NCBI GenBank assembly: GCA_030765055.1 | Contig: CM060954.1 | Location: 111,535,772-111,599,771 of the forward strand | Reading direction: 5' to 3' | DNA: 64,000 nt | From: Mantis religiosa | Lineage: Eukaryota > Arthropoda > Insecta > Mantodea > Mantidae | Part shown: positions 24,301 through 29,754 of the stretch, piece by piece | Layout: every line of letters begins with the position of its first letter | Numbering within the stretch: the first letter of the stretch is position 1 | Translations under genes and position numbers: made by a program | The notes under the pieces: model-generated | What the model was told of the DNA's origin: nothing | The model's input: the letters and a program-made list of their open reading frames with translations, nothing else | Databases searched by the model: none

Positions 24301-27300
24301 AGAGAAGTACAAAATTAAATCGAGAATATATTGACACATTGCTTCACTCACACTGTTTATTCACAGGACATGTTTCAAGAGCTCTTGCTCCTATCCTCAG
24401 CTGATACTCGACTGTCGAGTATCAGCTGAGGATAGGAGCAAGAGCTCTTGAAACATGTCCTGTGAATAAACAGTGTGAGTGAAGCAATGTGTCAATATAT
24501 TCTCGATTCAATTTTGTACTAATTTGTGCTTCACTGTCCCTACGCTTCTTTCAAGTTTATACTTTGAGAAAGAGAGAAGTTTCTAAAAGGGACTGTTGCA
24601 CTAGATGAAACCTGGATATAAAATTTTGAGCCAGTATTGAAATCACATTCGTCTCAATAGAAACATCCAGATTCTCCACGCCCCAAAAAAATGCTGCCAC
24701 CAACAGTCAAAGAAGAAACTGATATGCATATGAGATTAATGCAGTCATAACAACAAATAGAGTCCCCCAGGGGATATCTGTAACAGATGCATACTACAGT
24801 CTGTTTCTGCAAAAGGTATTGCGCCAGAAAATTAGTCAGAGAAGGCCTGACATGTTTGCAGCTGGTACCTTCATTTTGCAAGATGATGCAAGACCTTATA
24901 TTGTTGTATCAGTGGGAGAGATTTTGGAGAAATATGGATCCGAAGTACTGCCCCATCTACCACATAGTCCTCATATGAGTTCACCAAACTTTTGTTTCCC
25001 AAATTGAAGAAACTCCTCTGAGGAAAACATCTTGCTGCAGTTGAAGAAGCTTGCACTAAAGTGACCCGAGTGATCAGACAGCTCAAAAGTGAAGGTGTTT
25101 TATTCAGAATACAGGATTTGCCAAAGCATTGGCAAACTGTTATAAGGCTGAATGGGAATTATATTGAAGGCCTGTAAAAGATGTTGTAAAATAAATTACT
25201 TTATTCAGTATAACAAAGACTACAGATCTTTAGAAATCACCTTTATATAAAAATAAATTGTGGTAGGTAGAGAAAGTCATGTGAATAAAACAGATCAGAT
25301 TTTTAAACTCATAAAAGGAACTAATTCTTGCCCATTATATGAAGAATCTGCTCTCAAATTCACTTGTATCCCTCTTAATCTTCAGCTGTGGCTGCTAACT
25401 TAGCATTGAAATAAATAGTTTAAGAAATAATTTGTTATGACATTAAAAAAGATTATGCAACTTTTGTACATAGTATATTTTCTTGCAATATTTTGTCAAA
25501 ATTTAACAGTTGATATGTAATGCAGTAATACAAAGATTACCTTCCTTACTCTTGCCATTTTGAAAAGTTGGTAAAAAGCAGTGTGCTCCAACATAGCACA
25601 TTGCTTGCTGCCCATTGTATTTCACCCTCCTCTAAGATCTTTGTCACTTCCTTCTCTCAGTTCTTAGCTTAAAGTTATGCCAAATAGCAATGATATCATC
25701 TGTTCAAATTGGATTGTGGGAATGTCTAAGTAAGTATTGTTATATAGAATAAAAAGAAGTATTTCAGAAAGTGGAGTGCCATTGTTACTAAAATTAGGCA
25801 AGTGAGTCAACCTTGTATATACTTTTCTCCACTTACAAGTTTTTTATGAAGACTAGTTTCTGGGGACTTCTCCCCTATCGTCAGCTCTGTGGTAGACAGA
25901 GGTTGACTCACTTGCCTAATTTTAGTAAGTATTGTTACTTTGTGCTTTTTACAAACAAAAATTTGACAGCTAATCCAGGAAACAATTTTATGCAAACAAT
26001 TAAAAGGCAGGTTACAGATTATAGTCATTAATCTTCTTTGCTCCTTTGAATTGTTCTTTTTTGTTCTACATAAAATATCTCCTTTATTAAATGTTGTATA
26101 CACAAATGCCTATATGCATACTTTTAATATTTTCTTACATGGCATGGCCTCAGGATCCACTTTCTGTTTAGGTAAGTCGTCTAAATAAATCATGATGCTT
26201 GAAACTATTGCAATAATTGAAACTCTATGGGTATGTTGGATTGAAATATGTATAAGATCAGTATAATTTGATACTTTTTAAGTACAGCTTTTAAGCAAAA
26301 TAGATTAACTTTCTATTAAAATTGACCACCAAACTTGTTACGGCTTGGTGTCGCTGAAAGTGAGCTGTGGAGGAAAAGATTATGGCAAACCTCGCTGAAA
26401 ATCCAGCTGTTGGACTCCAGAAGCTCCACAGCCGCTCTGGCATTCACATAAGATCCTACTTTCAGGGGCGGTCTGAGAAGGGAAGTGATAATTCAGCTTT
26501 CAATGCAAGCACAAACTCTGCAGAAACGCACACACATGCAGAACACACCCTCATACTATCATGTCCATTTGCAGAAGACCAAAATGGCGTCAAGGGCCTC
26601 AGCTTTTATAATTCTGCCGTTGCCATAACGACAACTAAACATCTTTCAGCTTTTCTACATATATCGTCATTCTTTTTAAATAATTTTTTCTTAACCTAAT
26701 TTTAACAGTTAAATAATAATTATTTTATAAAGGATTGTCAAAGTATTTAAAGTGAGACATCTGTTATATTAATTACTTAAATCGTTTCAAACTATTATCC
26801 TGCATTACATTCCTATGTTTTCTACATTTCCCCATTATTTATGGCACTATTTGTTGGTTCTCTCAGATTACCAGAAACAACACAAAATCTTCTTGTATGA
26901 TGGATTACCCTTCTCTTTGAAGGATTTACATCCTTAAGGACTGGTAAGCCAATATGGTGTGTAGCCTTTAGAGGAGGCGAGCAAACTTTGGATCATAGCC
27001 CAATTTGGGTATGGCAATGAAGAAAAAGGAAATGAAATGTAGTTATACAAAGAATGATATGAAAATTTTCAGATCAAATTATCTATCACACATTTGTGTA
27101 GTAAACAAGAAAAAGTGCTGAAGATCTTTAAGTCAGGTTGGTTGCTCCAGGAGTTTGAATCTAGGACCTCCAGGATATGAGGTGCACTTATTACTATGGC
27201 ACTAAATCTCACTTGGTTAACACAAATTCTTGTATCTTAAGTAGAACACCATAATCCATTTATATATAACACTAAAACAGGTTTTCAAGAATAAATATTT

Positions 27301-27987
27301 TTAATATACAGCAAGACAGAAATATTAATCAAGGCTTCTCGGATGATCAGCTGTGTCAGGTTTTTAAAGGTCGAGCTTTCAGCCATTGTAGACTCCATGG
27401 CCTTCTTCAGGATCTGAATGACAGAAATAGCTTATGAATATTTGTATTCTGTTTAAAGAGAATATTAAGGTAATCTATGGTGTTTGAAGAAAGAGTATAA
27501 AATTTAGTTCTGTTTTTACCAAATAAAGAAGGTACTTCTATAATTAAATTTCAAATTTAATTAATTCTTCAAAATATATTAGGTGTGACCTGATTCTTAA
27601 TAATAGATATATATTTGAAAAGGTCACATAGAGTAAAATAAATAAAAGGTAGTGTGCTCCTTTTAAAATAAGAGAAATGGCATAATTTCCTGTAAAATAA
27701 AATAGTTTATACAGATTATAACTAACAATCTAGCTCCTCCAAATCGGAATAAATCAAATTCTTGCTTTTAGAGATACTCTGCAATGTGGCTCATAATTGT
27801 TCATATGAATACTCTTCAAGCAGCACCTGTAATCAAGTAGTTAATCTAACAGTTTAAAATAAAATAACAAACTTTTCTGTGTACAGGTCCTCATAAACCA
27901 GGCAGCACACGGAGAATGATTGGCTCGCCACGACAACTGGAAAATGCTGTTCCAACTAGCAAAAATCCCCATGGTGTGTGGGTCTGA
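5968..27987 (+). CDS. RASSF8: RASSF8-family scaffold protein, C-terminal 387 residues in seven exons
   Basis: Joined exons 5968-6339, 9275-9403, 13774-13890, 14023-14162, 17171-17345, 18277-18406 and 27887-27987 keep one open frame with GT/AG introns and end in TGA at 27985-27987. The protein has a Pro/Ser/Arg-rich region (visible residues about 1-120), then a long coiled coil (about 140-350). Motifs characteristic of the RASSF7/8 group are YRDLVRLVNYQREKLSSQQ, FDAEIKFWE and a tail ending NPHGVWV, matching vertebrate RASSF8 ending NPEGIYV. In this family an N-terminal Ras-association domain precedes the coiled coil. It is not visible, so the gene starts upstream. In Drosophila, RASSF8 works with ASPP at adherens junctions to restrain Src signalling and control epithelial growth; that role here is inferred. 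Introns hold most of the transposons listed below. Confidence 0.9.
6340..8084. other. Intron sequence, no recognised element
   Basis: AT-rich intron DNA. A broken coding-like patch on the - strand at 7112-7336 has more balanced base composition (reads KPRRFIHKSRRRQNVFEWS in one frame) but I could not assign it to any family. It may be an old transposon piece. Confidence 0.3.
8085..8510 (+). mobile_element. LTR-like segment with core promoter
   Basis: Contains TATAAAAAG at 8265-8273 and an arthropod initiator TCAGT at 8296-8300, 33 bp apart, as in insect LTR promoters. The downstream part (about 8375-8465, TTTCTACGGAAATGAAG and ACGAACCCACGAAG) is also found at 62633-62715, where an AATAAA follows. 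This suggests a U3-R-U5 layout of a solo LTR. Exact ends and duplication were not found. It lies in the sense direction in the RASSF8 intron. Confidence 0.4.
8265..8300 (+). promoter_or_regulatory. TATA box plus initiator in LTR-like segment
   Basis: TATAAAAAG at 8265 and TCAGT with its A at 8298 are at canonical spacing. Inferred to start transcription towards the RASSF8 exons. Confidence 0.45.
9003..9075 (-). repeat. Decayed tRNA-derived SINE head
   Basis: On the - strand, GGTTCAATTCCC resembles a Pol III B box, preceded by an A-box-like segment. It is too diverged to be a tRNA gene. No ends found. Confidence 0.3.
9275..9403 (+). CDS. RASSF8: RASSF8 exon: start of coiled coil
   Basis: 129 nt, 43 codons. 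Acceptor ATTATTGTAG ends at 9274; donor GTACAC at 9404 is a weaker but acceptable donor. It encodes DFQQNDGEGHQEAVLYNAQ followed by YRDLVRLVNYQREKLSSQQA, which aligns with the segment of vertebrate RASSF8 just before its FWE motif. Phase 0 at both ends. Confidence 0.9.
9449..10320 (-). mobile_element. Penelope-like element fragment
   Basis: Read on the - strand: a connector region (10177-9965, KKSTCHPWALDKFKKVFKTQ), then GIY-YIG pieces (SGIYI, QIYIGKIKRNLETRAKEHF), then FNFDIP, a decayed hammerhead motif (about 9600-9549) and the 3' tail that also appears at 13436-13500 and 31540-31610. Stops and frameshifts disable it. Lies in intron 2 of RASSF8, antisense. The upstream boundary near 10320 is approximate. 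Confidence 0.7.
10737..10885 (+). mobile_element. tRNA-like SINE, family B (subfamily with CAGTCTGACTC tail)
   Basis: TATGGTAGCTCAGTGGTTAA (A box) and GTAGTTCAAATCCCAGC (B box) followed by the tail TTTTTCAGTCTGACTCTACC. The same core occurs at about 14840-14915, 15170-15240, 21050-21125, 21450-21530 and 33275-33350. Confidence 0.7.
11035..13385 (+). mobile_element. TTAA-flanked DNA transposon with decayed transposase
   Basis: Flanked by TTAA at 11031-11034 and 13386-13389. Terminal inverted repeats GGGTAGGCATCGGTGAAA (left) and, inverted at the right end, GGGGAGGCATCTGTGAAA match at 15 of 18 positions. Inside, around 11740-11820, a frame reads NRRMVDVFLGIGKGHISMQK, and near 12060-12250 Lys-rich sequence ends WSSYSAGGF. 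These resemble the N- and C-terminal parts of eukaryotic transposases annotated as Mutator-like; that family link is from memory. TTAA targets are typical of piggyBac and Kolobok. Several stops make it inactive. Confidence 0.6.
13436..13673 (-). mobile_element. Palindromic PLE insertion with two hammerhead-like motifs, 14-bp TSD
   Basis: Bounded by a perfect 14-bp duplication, AATACTTTACCTTA, at 13422-13435 and 13674-13687. Left arm (- orientation) holds the complete PLE tail; right arm (about 13575-13673) is its inverted copy, truncated in the tail. The centre near 13570 lies just 5' of the ribozyme core. No protein-coding part is left. It sits in RASSF8 intron 2, next to the TTAA transposon. 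Confidence 0.78.
13576..13616 (+). ncRNA. Hammerhead-like motif, right arm of 13.5-kb palindrome
   Basis: Core CCGATGA (13579-13585) differs from CTGATGA at one base. Stem II GAGGC with GCCTC around AAA, then GAAA (13602-13605), stem III ACATGT and stem I CGG with CCG. The left arm has a more decayed copy on the - strand (13573-13540). Confidence 0.5.
13774..13890 (+). CDS. RASSF8: RASSF8 exon: FDAEIKFWE coiled-coil segment
   Basis: 117 nt, 39 codons, phase 0 at both ends. Acceptor GGTTTATACAG, donor GTATGA. It starts FDAEIKFWEGKAREQQHQME and ends RLSDDQ. The FWE motif is a hallmark of the RASSF7/8 coiled coil. Confidence 0.9.
14023..14162 (+). CDS. RASSF8: RASSF8 exon: coiled coil
   Basis: 140 nt; ends with two bases of an Arg codon. 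Acceptor TGTTATTGTAG, donor GTATGT. Begins IRMLGGVEEESEIVRQQEKT and continues with heptads. The intron before it is only 132 bp, the shortest in the visible gene. Confidence 0.9.
14640..14810 (-). mobile_element. PLE 3'-end fragment with decayed hammerhead motif
   Basis: On the - strand the CCGAAACTAGTCTCTCAAT block matches the palindromes at 23334-23571 and 35370-35570. The core position reads TTGAAAA instead of CTGATGA. The following ACTACAAATA (about 14800) is the PLE tail, which resumes at about 15320 (TTTTGATGTCACTC): the SINE B cluster sits inside this PLE tail. Confidence 0.5.
14812..15325 (+). mobile_element. SINE family B cluster: inverted partial copy plus tandem copies
   Basis: Order: partial copy in - orientation (14812-14917, core with B box on the - strand), then a + tail fragment (about 14918-15015), then a full + unit (about 15030-15325) with tRNA-like core at 15170-15240 (CATGGTAGCTCAATGG; GTTCAAATCCCGG). 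The full unit is about 300 bp, with about 140 bp ahead of the core. The same arrangement in mirror image occurs at 20955-21550. Confidence 0.65.
15362..16060 (+). mobile_element. Penelope-like element fragment (GIY-YIG region)
   Basis: Contains the PLE body shared with 4990-5560: IYQFSCLNCNSVCIGRF, where YIG is changed to CIG, then IRMKEHFRNIRYKQSDKSAI and ADHFWPFNHE. A GTGAAACTAGTC hammerhead remnant lies at about 15946-15957 and the tail follows. Decayed and non-functional. Confidence 0.65.
16061..16675. other. Intron sequence, nothing recognised
   Basis: AT-rich, no coding, tRNA-like or terminal-repeat signal seen. Confidence 0.4.
16689..16937 (-). mobile_element. tRNA-derived SINE, family A (short form), 13-bp TSD
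   Basis: Perfect duplication TGGTAGTATATCA at 16676-16688 and 16938-16950. Read on the - strand it begins GGCCACGCCGTGGCTCAGTG (A box), then GGCCCGGGTTCGATCCCAGG (B box), and ends near GTAGTAAAAGCGGGCGTTAA. Almost identical to 52108-52352, so the family has been recently active. Pol III transcription from the internal promoter is inferred. Confidence 0.85.
17171..17345 (+). CDS. RASSF8: RASSF8 exon: coiled coil
   Basis: 175 nt; its first base completes an Arg codon. Acceptor CTTATTTCAG, donor GTGAGT. Encodes LLLEELQMEQRMQVRETEDR and further Glu/Gln/Arg-rich heptads ending SLKRE. Confidence 0.9.
17346..18276. other. Intron with purine-rich + strand
   Basis: From about 17380 to 17900 the + strand is unusually rich in A and G and poor in C (for example GGTAGAGGAGATTGAGAAG). 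No element or coding signal recognised. Confidence 0.4.
18277..18406 (+). CDS. RASSF8: RASSF8 exon: end of coiled coil
   Basis: 130 nt, ending one base into a Gly codon. Acceptor TTTTTGACATAG, donor GTTGGT. Encodes VQSLEAAIADKKRQVERLVA then EMKEANLESLAIAPADEVKH. The last part aligns with the vertebrate RASSF8 segment ELRQVNLQQF that follows its coiled coil. Confidence 0.88.
18407..19750. other. Intron sequence, nothing recognised
   Basis: AT-rich intron DNA with a TTTA-type simple repeat at about 19360-19425 and a CT-rich tract at 19708-19757. No coding or transposon end seen. Confidence 0.4.
19755..20100 (-). mobile_element. tRNA-derived SINE, family A (long form)
   Basis: On the - strand the tRNA-like head (B box GGGTTTGATCCCAGCC) is the family A head, but the body is longer (about 345 bp) and unlike the 16.7-kb copy beyond the shared first 150 bp. 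Same long body at about 47625-47925 and 54290-54662. Confidence 0.65.
20955..21550 (-). mobile_element. SINE family B composite, tandem plus inverted, 12-bp TSD
   Basis: Bounded by TTGTATACTAGA at 20943-20954 and 21551-21562. Inside: a full unit in - orientation (20955-21270), a second - tail fragment (about 21272-21345), then a 5'-truncated copy in + orientation (about 21346-21550). One insertion event therefore carried a partial tandem and an inverted copy. This is the layout known for PLE insertions. Confidence 0.7.
21735..21952 (-). mobile_element. tRNA-derived SINE, family C, diverged
   Basis: Partial matches to 37087-37318 include the ATGAAATGATTGCAATGAAGC body and the GCAGATATGCTACC head region, now interrupted by a 16-C run at 21917-21932. 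Confidence 0.5.
21917..21932 (+). repeat. Poly-C run (16 C)
   Basis: Sixteen consecutive C within the decayed SINE C head, probably grown by slippage. Length may be an assembly uncertainty. Confidence 0.8.
21953..23319. other. Intron sequence, nothing recognised
   Basis: AT-rich. A short segment with balanced composition at about 22770-22925 (GAGACTGCCGGTGGTTGC) may be an old repeat but no family was recognised. Confidence 0.35.
23334..23571 (+). mobile_element. Palindromic PLE insertion with hammerhead-like arms, 14-bp TSD
   Basis: Flanked by ATCTGAGTGTTGAT (23320-23333) and ATCTTAGTGTTGAT (23572-23585), 13 of 14 identical. Left arm - orientation, right arm + orientation, centre near 23440. 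The right arm keeps the full tail (CAACTACAAATAGTTTTTAC, then TTTTGACGTCACCG). Stem III is ACTAGT. The core reads CTGAAAT on the right and TTGAAAA on the left, so ribozyme activity is doubtful. Confidence 0.72.
24363..24404 (-). ncRNA. Hammerhead motif, left arm
   Basis: - strand: CTGAGGA (24400-24394, core position 7 changed, usually tolerated), stem II AGGAGC with GCTCTT, GAAA, ACATGT stem III and stem I CAG with CTG. The outer 9-bp stem I of the 2414-2490 copy is missing because the arm is cut there. Confidence 0.55.
24423..24462 (+). ncRNA. Hammerhead motif, right arm
   Basis: Mirror of the left-arm motif: CTGAGGA 24426-24432, GAAA 24450-24453, cleavage-position C at 24459, stem I CAG (24423-24425) with CTG (24460-24462). 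Confidence 0.55.
25743..25923 (-). mobile_element. PLE-derived insertion with hammerhead and inverted ends, 14-bp TSD
   Basis: Perfect 14-bp duplication AGTAAGTATTGTTA at 25729-25742 and 25924-25937. The 181-bp insert carries one - strand hammerhead between 25-bp inverted repeats (TAAAATTAGGCAAGTGAGTC and its complement). The inverted tail piece is at the right end, so it inserted on the - strand with a short 5' inversion. Confidence 0.78.
25840..25900 (-). ncRNA. Hammerhead motif (ACTAGT stem III subtype)
   Basis: - strand: CTGACGA (25884-25878), GGGG with CCCC in stem II, GAAA (25860-25857), ACTAGT, C at 25851, stem I GAG with TTC (one G-U). The only core change is position 7, which is tolerated. 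This is the second-best preserved ribozyme here. Confidence 0.6.
26154..26171 (+). other. Possible RASSF8 microexon or recursive splice site
   Basis: TTTCTGTTTAG directly abuts GTAAGTCG (26171/26172), the signature of a recursive splice site. Alternatively an acceptor CATGGCCTCAG at 26143-26153 makes an 18-nt in-frame exon encoding GSTFCL between residues LLEG and PHKP. No splice data are available to choose. Confidence 0.35.
26336..26633 (+). mobile_element. LTR-like or short transposon segment
   Basis: A GC-richer block starting TGTTACGGCTTGGTG and ending GCCATAACGACA, with complementary GTTACGGC and GCCATAAC near its ends and AACT on both sides. One frame is open for 110 codons (26367-26699) but shows no known domain. 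Could be a solo LTR. Confidence 0.3.
27135..27215 (-). repeat. Decayed tRNA-like SINE head
   Basis: - strand TAGATTCAAACTCCTGG resembles a B box. Ends not found. Confidence 0.25.
27325..27419 (-). mobile_element. PLE fragment of the second subfamily with hammerhead-like motif
   Basis: A 95-bp insertion with a 10-bp duplication GACAGAAATA (27315-27324, 27420-27429). On the - strand: CCTGAAGAAGGCCATGGAG, then GGCTGAAAGCTCG. CTGAAGA with GAAA and a minimal AGCT stem III is the hammerhead pattern seen in PLEs of many animals. The same sequence flanks the PLE at about 42100-43020. Confidence 0.6.
27887..27987 (+). CDS. RASSF8: RASSF8 last exon with stop codon
   Basis: 101 nt. Acceptor TTTTCTGTGTACAG ends at 27886. 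It completes GGT (Gly) and encodes PHKPGSTRRMIGSPRQLENA, ending KNPHGVWV and TGA at 27985. The tail matches vertebrate RASSF8 (KRPGSSRQL ... NPEGIYV) in order and spacing, fixing both reading frame and gene end. The C-terminal V looks like a PDZ ligand (inference). Confidence 0.92.
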
Positions 27988-28990
27988 CAGAGCCCAGTAA
28001 CCAACCACCAGGCCTGTGACAAACGAAAGAAGTAGAAGTCTCAACACTTCAAATCAGTGGGACCATATCCACCTCGAAGAATTGCATATACGAGTTAATG
28101 TTCTCAAATCCTTTTTTTTTTTTCTTGAGTACACAGTCAGTTTGAACTATTAACCTTATTGTAGATATGCCCCTATGGTGGCACTAATTGCTGCCAGTAT
28201 GTCTTTCTCAGCATGATAGTGTATAATAGAAGTTTAATTTTTCAAAGATCATATCAAGAACGACCTAATCATAGCATCGTGTATCAGTATTGCCATACTG
28301 TTAATTGTTTTTGTTGATATCCTCAGATTAGCATGACATGAGTGAATGATAGTGCACTAGCTTTTGTTAGGTTAGGGTAGGTAAGAATGTCTTATGTGTG
28401 TATGTCAAACTCCTCGCACAACCCTGACATGGCACTGAGGCAGTGGCCTCTTATAGATTGTTTGCAATGGTGCATTAGAGCTGCTAATCCAGGTTGTTAA
28501 ATATTAGAAAATAATCTTGCTGGATTTTAGCCATCTGCTCCAAGCAGTTTAATGCTGTTGTATATATGCACTTAAAGCACTTATTTCTTAAATTTTTGTC
28601 TTAATATTTAATATTTCTTCTTGTTCATTTATGAACTAAGGAGGACAGTACCCATGCTGCCCCTCATAATTTTATTCCAGTATAGGCACCACCAAATGTT
28701 ACCTCTACTGGGAAATATCAGCAGTGTTTGTCATGTTTTACATGCATATTCTATGGAGTAGCTATTTTCTACTCTATGGCATACTCAATAAAAAGTCAAA
28801 ACTTCTTGAAACCTATTTTTATAACTTCAATGTGTATGTATTATGCGACATAGGCTTAGTAAATCCTTTTAATAAAGTATGAATTAAAATTAGAGGATGT
28901 TCTGTAGCCAGTGTCCATCAGAAAGCATGGGTTTTTCATTTATGAAAAAATTATCAAAATAGTTGAGTAGGTCTTGAGATTATCTGCACA
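27988..28990 (+). other. RASSF8: RASSF8 3' UTR with candidate poly(A) signals
   Basis: AT-rich, no coding signal. AATAAA occurs at 28787-28792 and 28871-28876, so the transcript probably ends near 28.8-28.9 kb; longer forms cannot be excluded. A short GGTTAGGTTAGG-like run occurs near 28367. Confidence 0.5.
28787..28876 (+). terminator. Candidate polyadenylation signals
   Basis: AATAAA at 28787-28792 and again at 28871-28876, about 800-900 bases after the stop codon. Confidence 0.45.
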
Positions 28991-29014
28991 CATACATGTA
29001 TAACAATAAACAAG

Positions 29015-29490
29015 GCTACCCGGAAGCCGGAAGACTTCCCCTTTATAAACCAGGAGTGCACATGGCATTTCTGAAAATGTTTCCATAGGCCAATACCTGG
29101 AGTCTTATAAGCTCCCCCCTCGTTCAGGTGGAAGTGGTTATGTCAACATCAACCCATCCAGAAGATTACCGAAAACCTCGGTAGGCCCGCTTGTGATCTA
29201 GCACACTGTGCTCCTAGCTCTGCAGTCTAGTACCTGGGACGTTTTAGGTATCACTCAACCGCGTCTGGGCGGCCAAGCCAGCCAGACATACCCAATGCAC
29301 ATGGGTGTCGAGAACTACTACCCCACTGAGCCCAACCCAATCCGATCAACTCCCATTCAGAAAGGGGCTCAAATGTTTGTTCCAACATACTTCTAGTAAT
29401 GTCAGAAGTACTATGGGTCATAGGGGTCCACAGTACTCGCACCACAGTAGCTGAAGGGGTTTGGAACCCCTCCCCTACGGGAACCTACTT
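29015..29490 (+). repeat. Unclassified GC-rich repeat (shared with 57.0-57.4 kb)
   Basis: A block with balanced composition. GGGTGTCGAGAACTACTACC near 29303 aligns with the - strand of 57240-57300 (GGATGTCGGGAACCACTATC), and neighbouring segments also align, so this is a two-copy interspersed family. Both copies have coding-like composition but broken frames. Family unknown. Confidence 0.45.
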
Positions 29491-29754
29491 ATATACAAAT
29501 TTTGTCTTTTTATAATATTCATATAGTTGTAATCTATTACTTCTTTCTTATTTTCCTCATAAATGTGCTGTGCATTTTTAGTTGTTTAAATATGCTTCAG
29601 TTTCAGGGGGATCTACTTGTGTAGATTCTGTAGGCAGACATTTGATTCAATTTGATTGTGCTAAATGACACACAGCCATAACTCTCTTACTGGGCTGCAT
29701 TGCTAACACTGGCTTGCTTTCATTAATCCCTTATATGACTGCCTGGCTTAAATA

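Larger units (their letters stand above)
24309..24566 (+). mobile_element. Palindromic PLE insertion inside mariner, two hammerheads, 14-bp TSD
   Basis: Perfect 14-bp duplication AGAAAGAGAGAAGT at 24295-24308 and 24567-24580. The arms 24311-24412 and 24414-24515 are 102 bp each, nearly perfect inverted repeats around a single base. A 50-bp tail follows the right arm. There is no coding part, yet the duplication shows true insertion. It is the cleanest example of the small palindromic PLE form. Confidence 0.85.
23707..25245 (+). mobile_element. Mariner transposon, inactive
   Basis: TA at 23705-23706 and 25246-25247. Inverted ends TGAGGGTGATTTCAAAAG and, from the right, TAAAGGTGATTTCTAAAG. The + strand encodes a broken mariner transposase: VCGDNVDHSRVSQWSARFCE, later LDETW (first catalytic Asp), LQDDARPYIV (second Asp) and SSPNF where mariner normally has the third Asp, here Asn. 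There are stops and a 258-bp PLE insertion at 24309-24566. It lies in RASSF8 intron 6. Confidence 0.82.
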
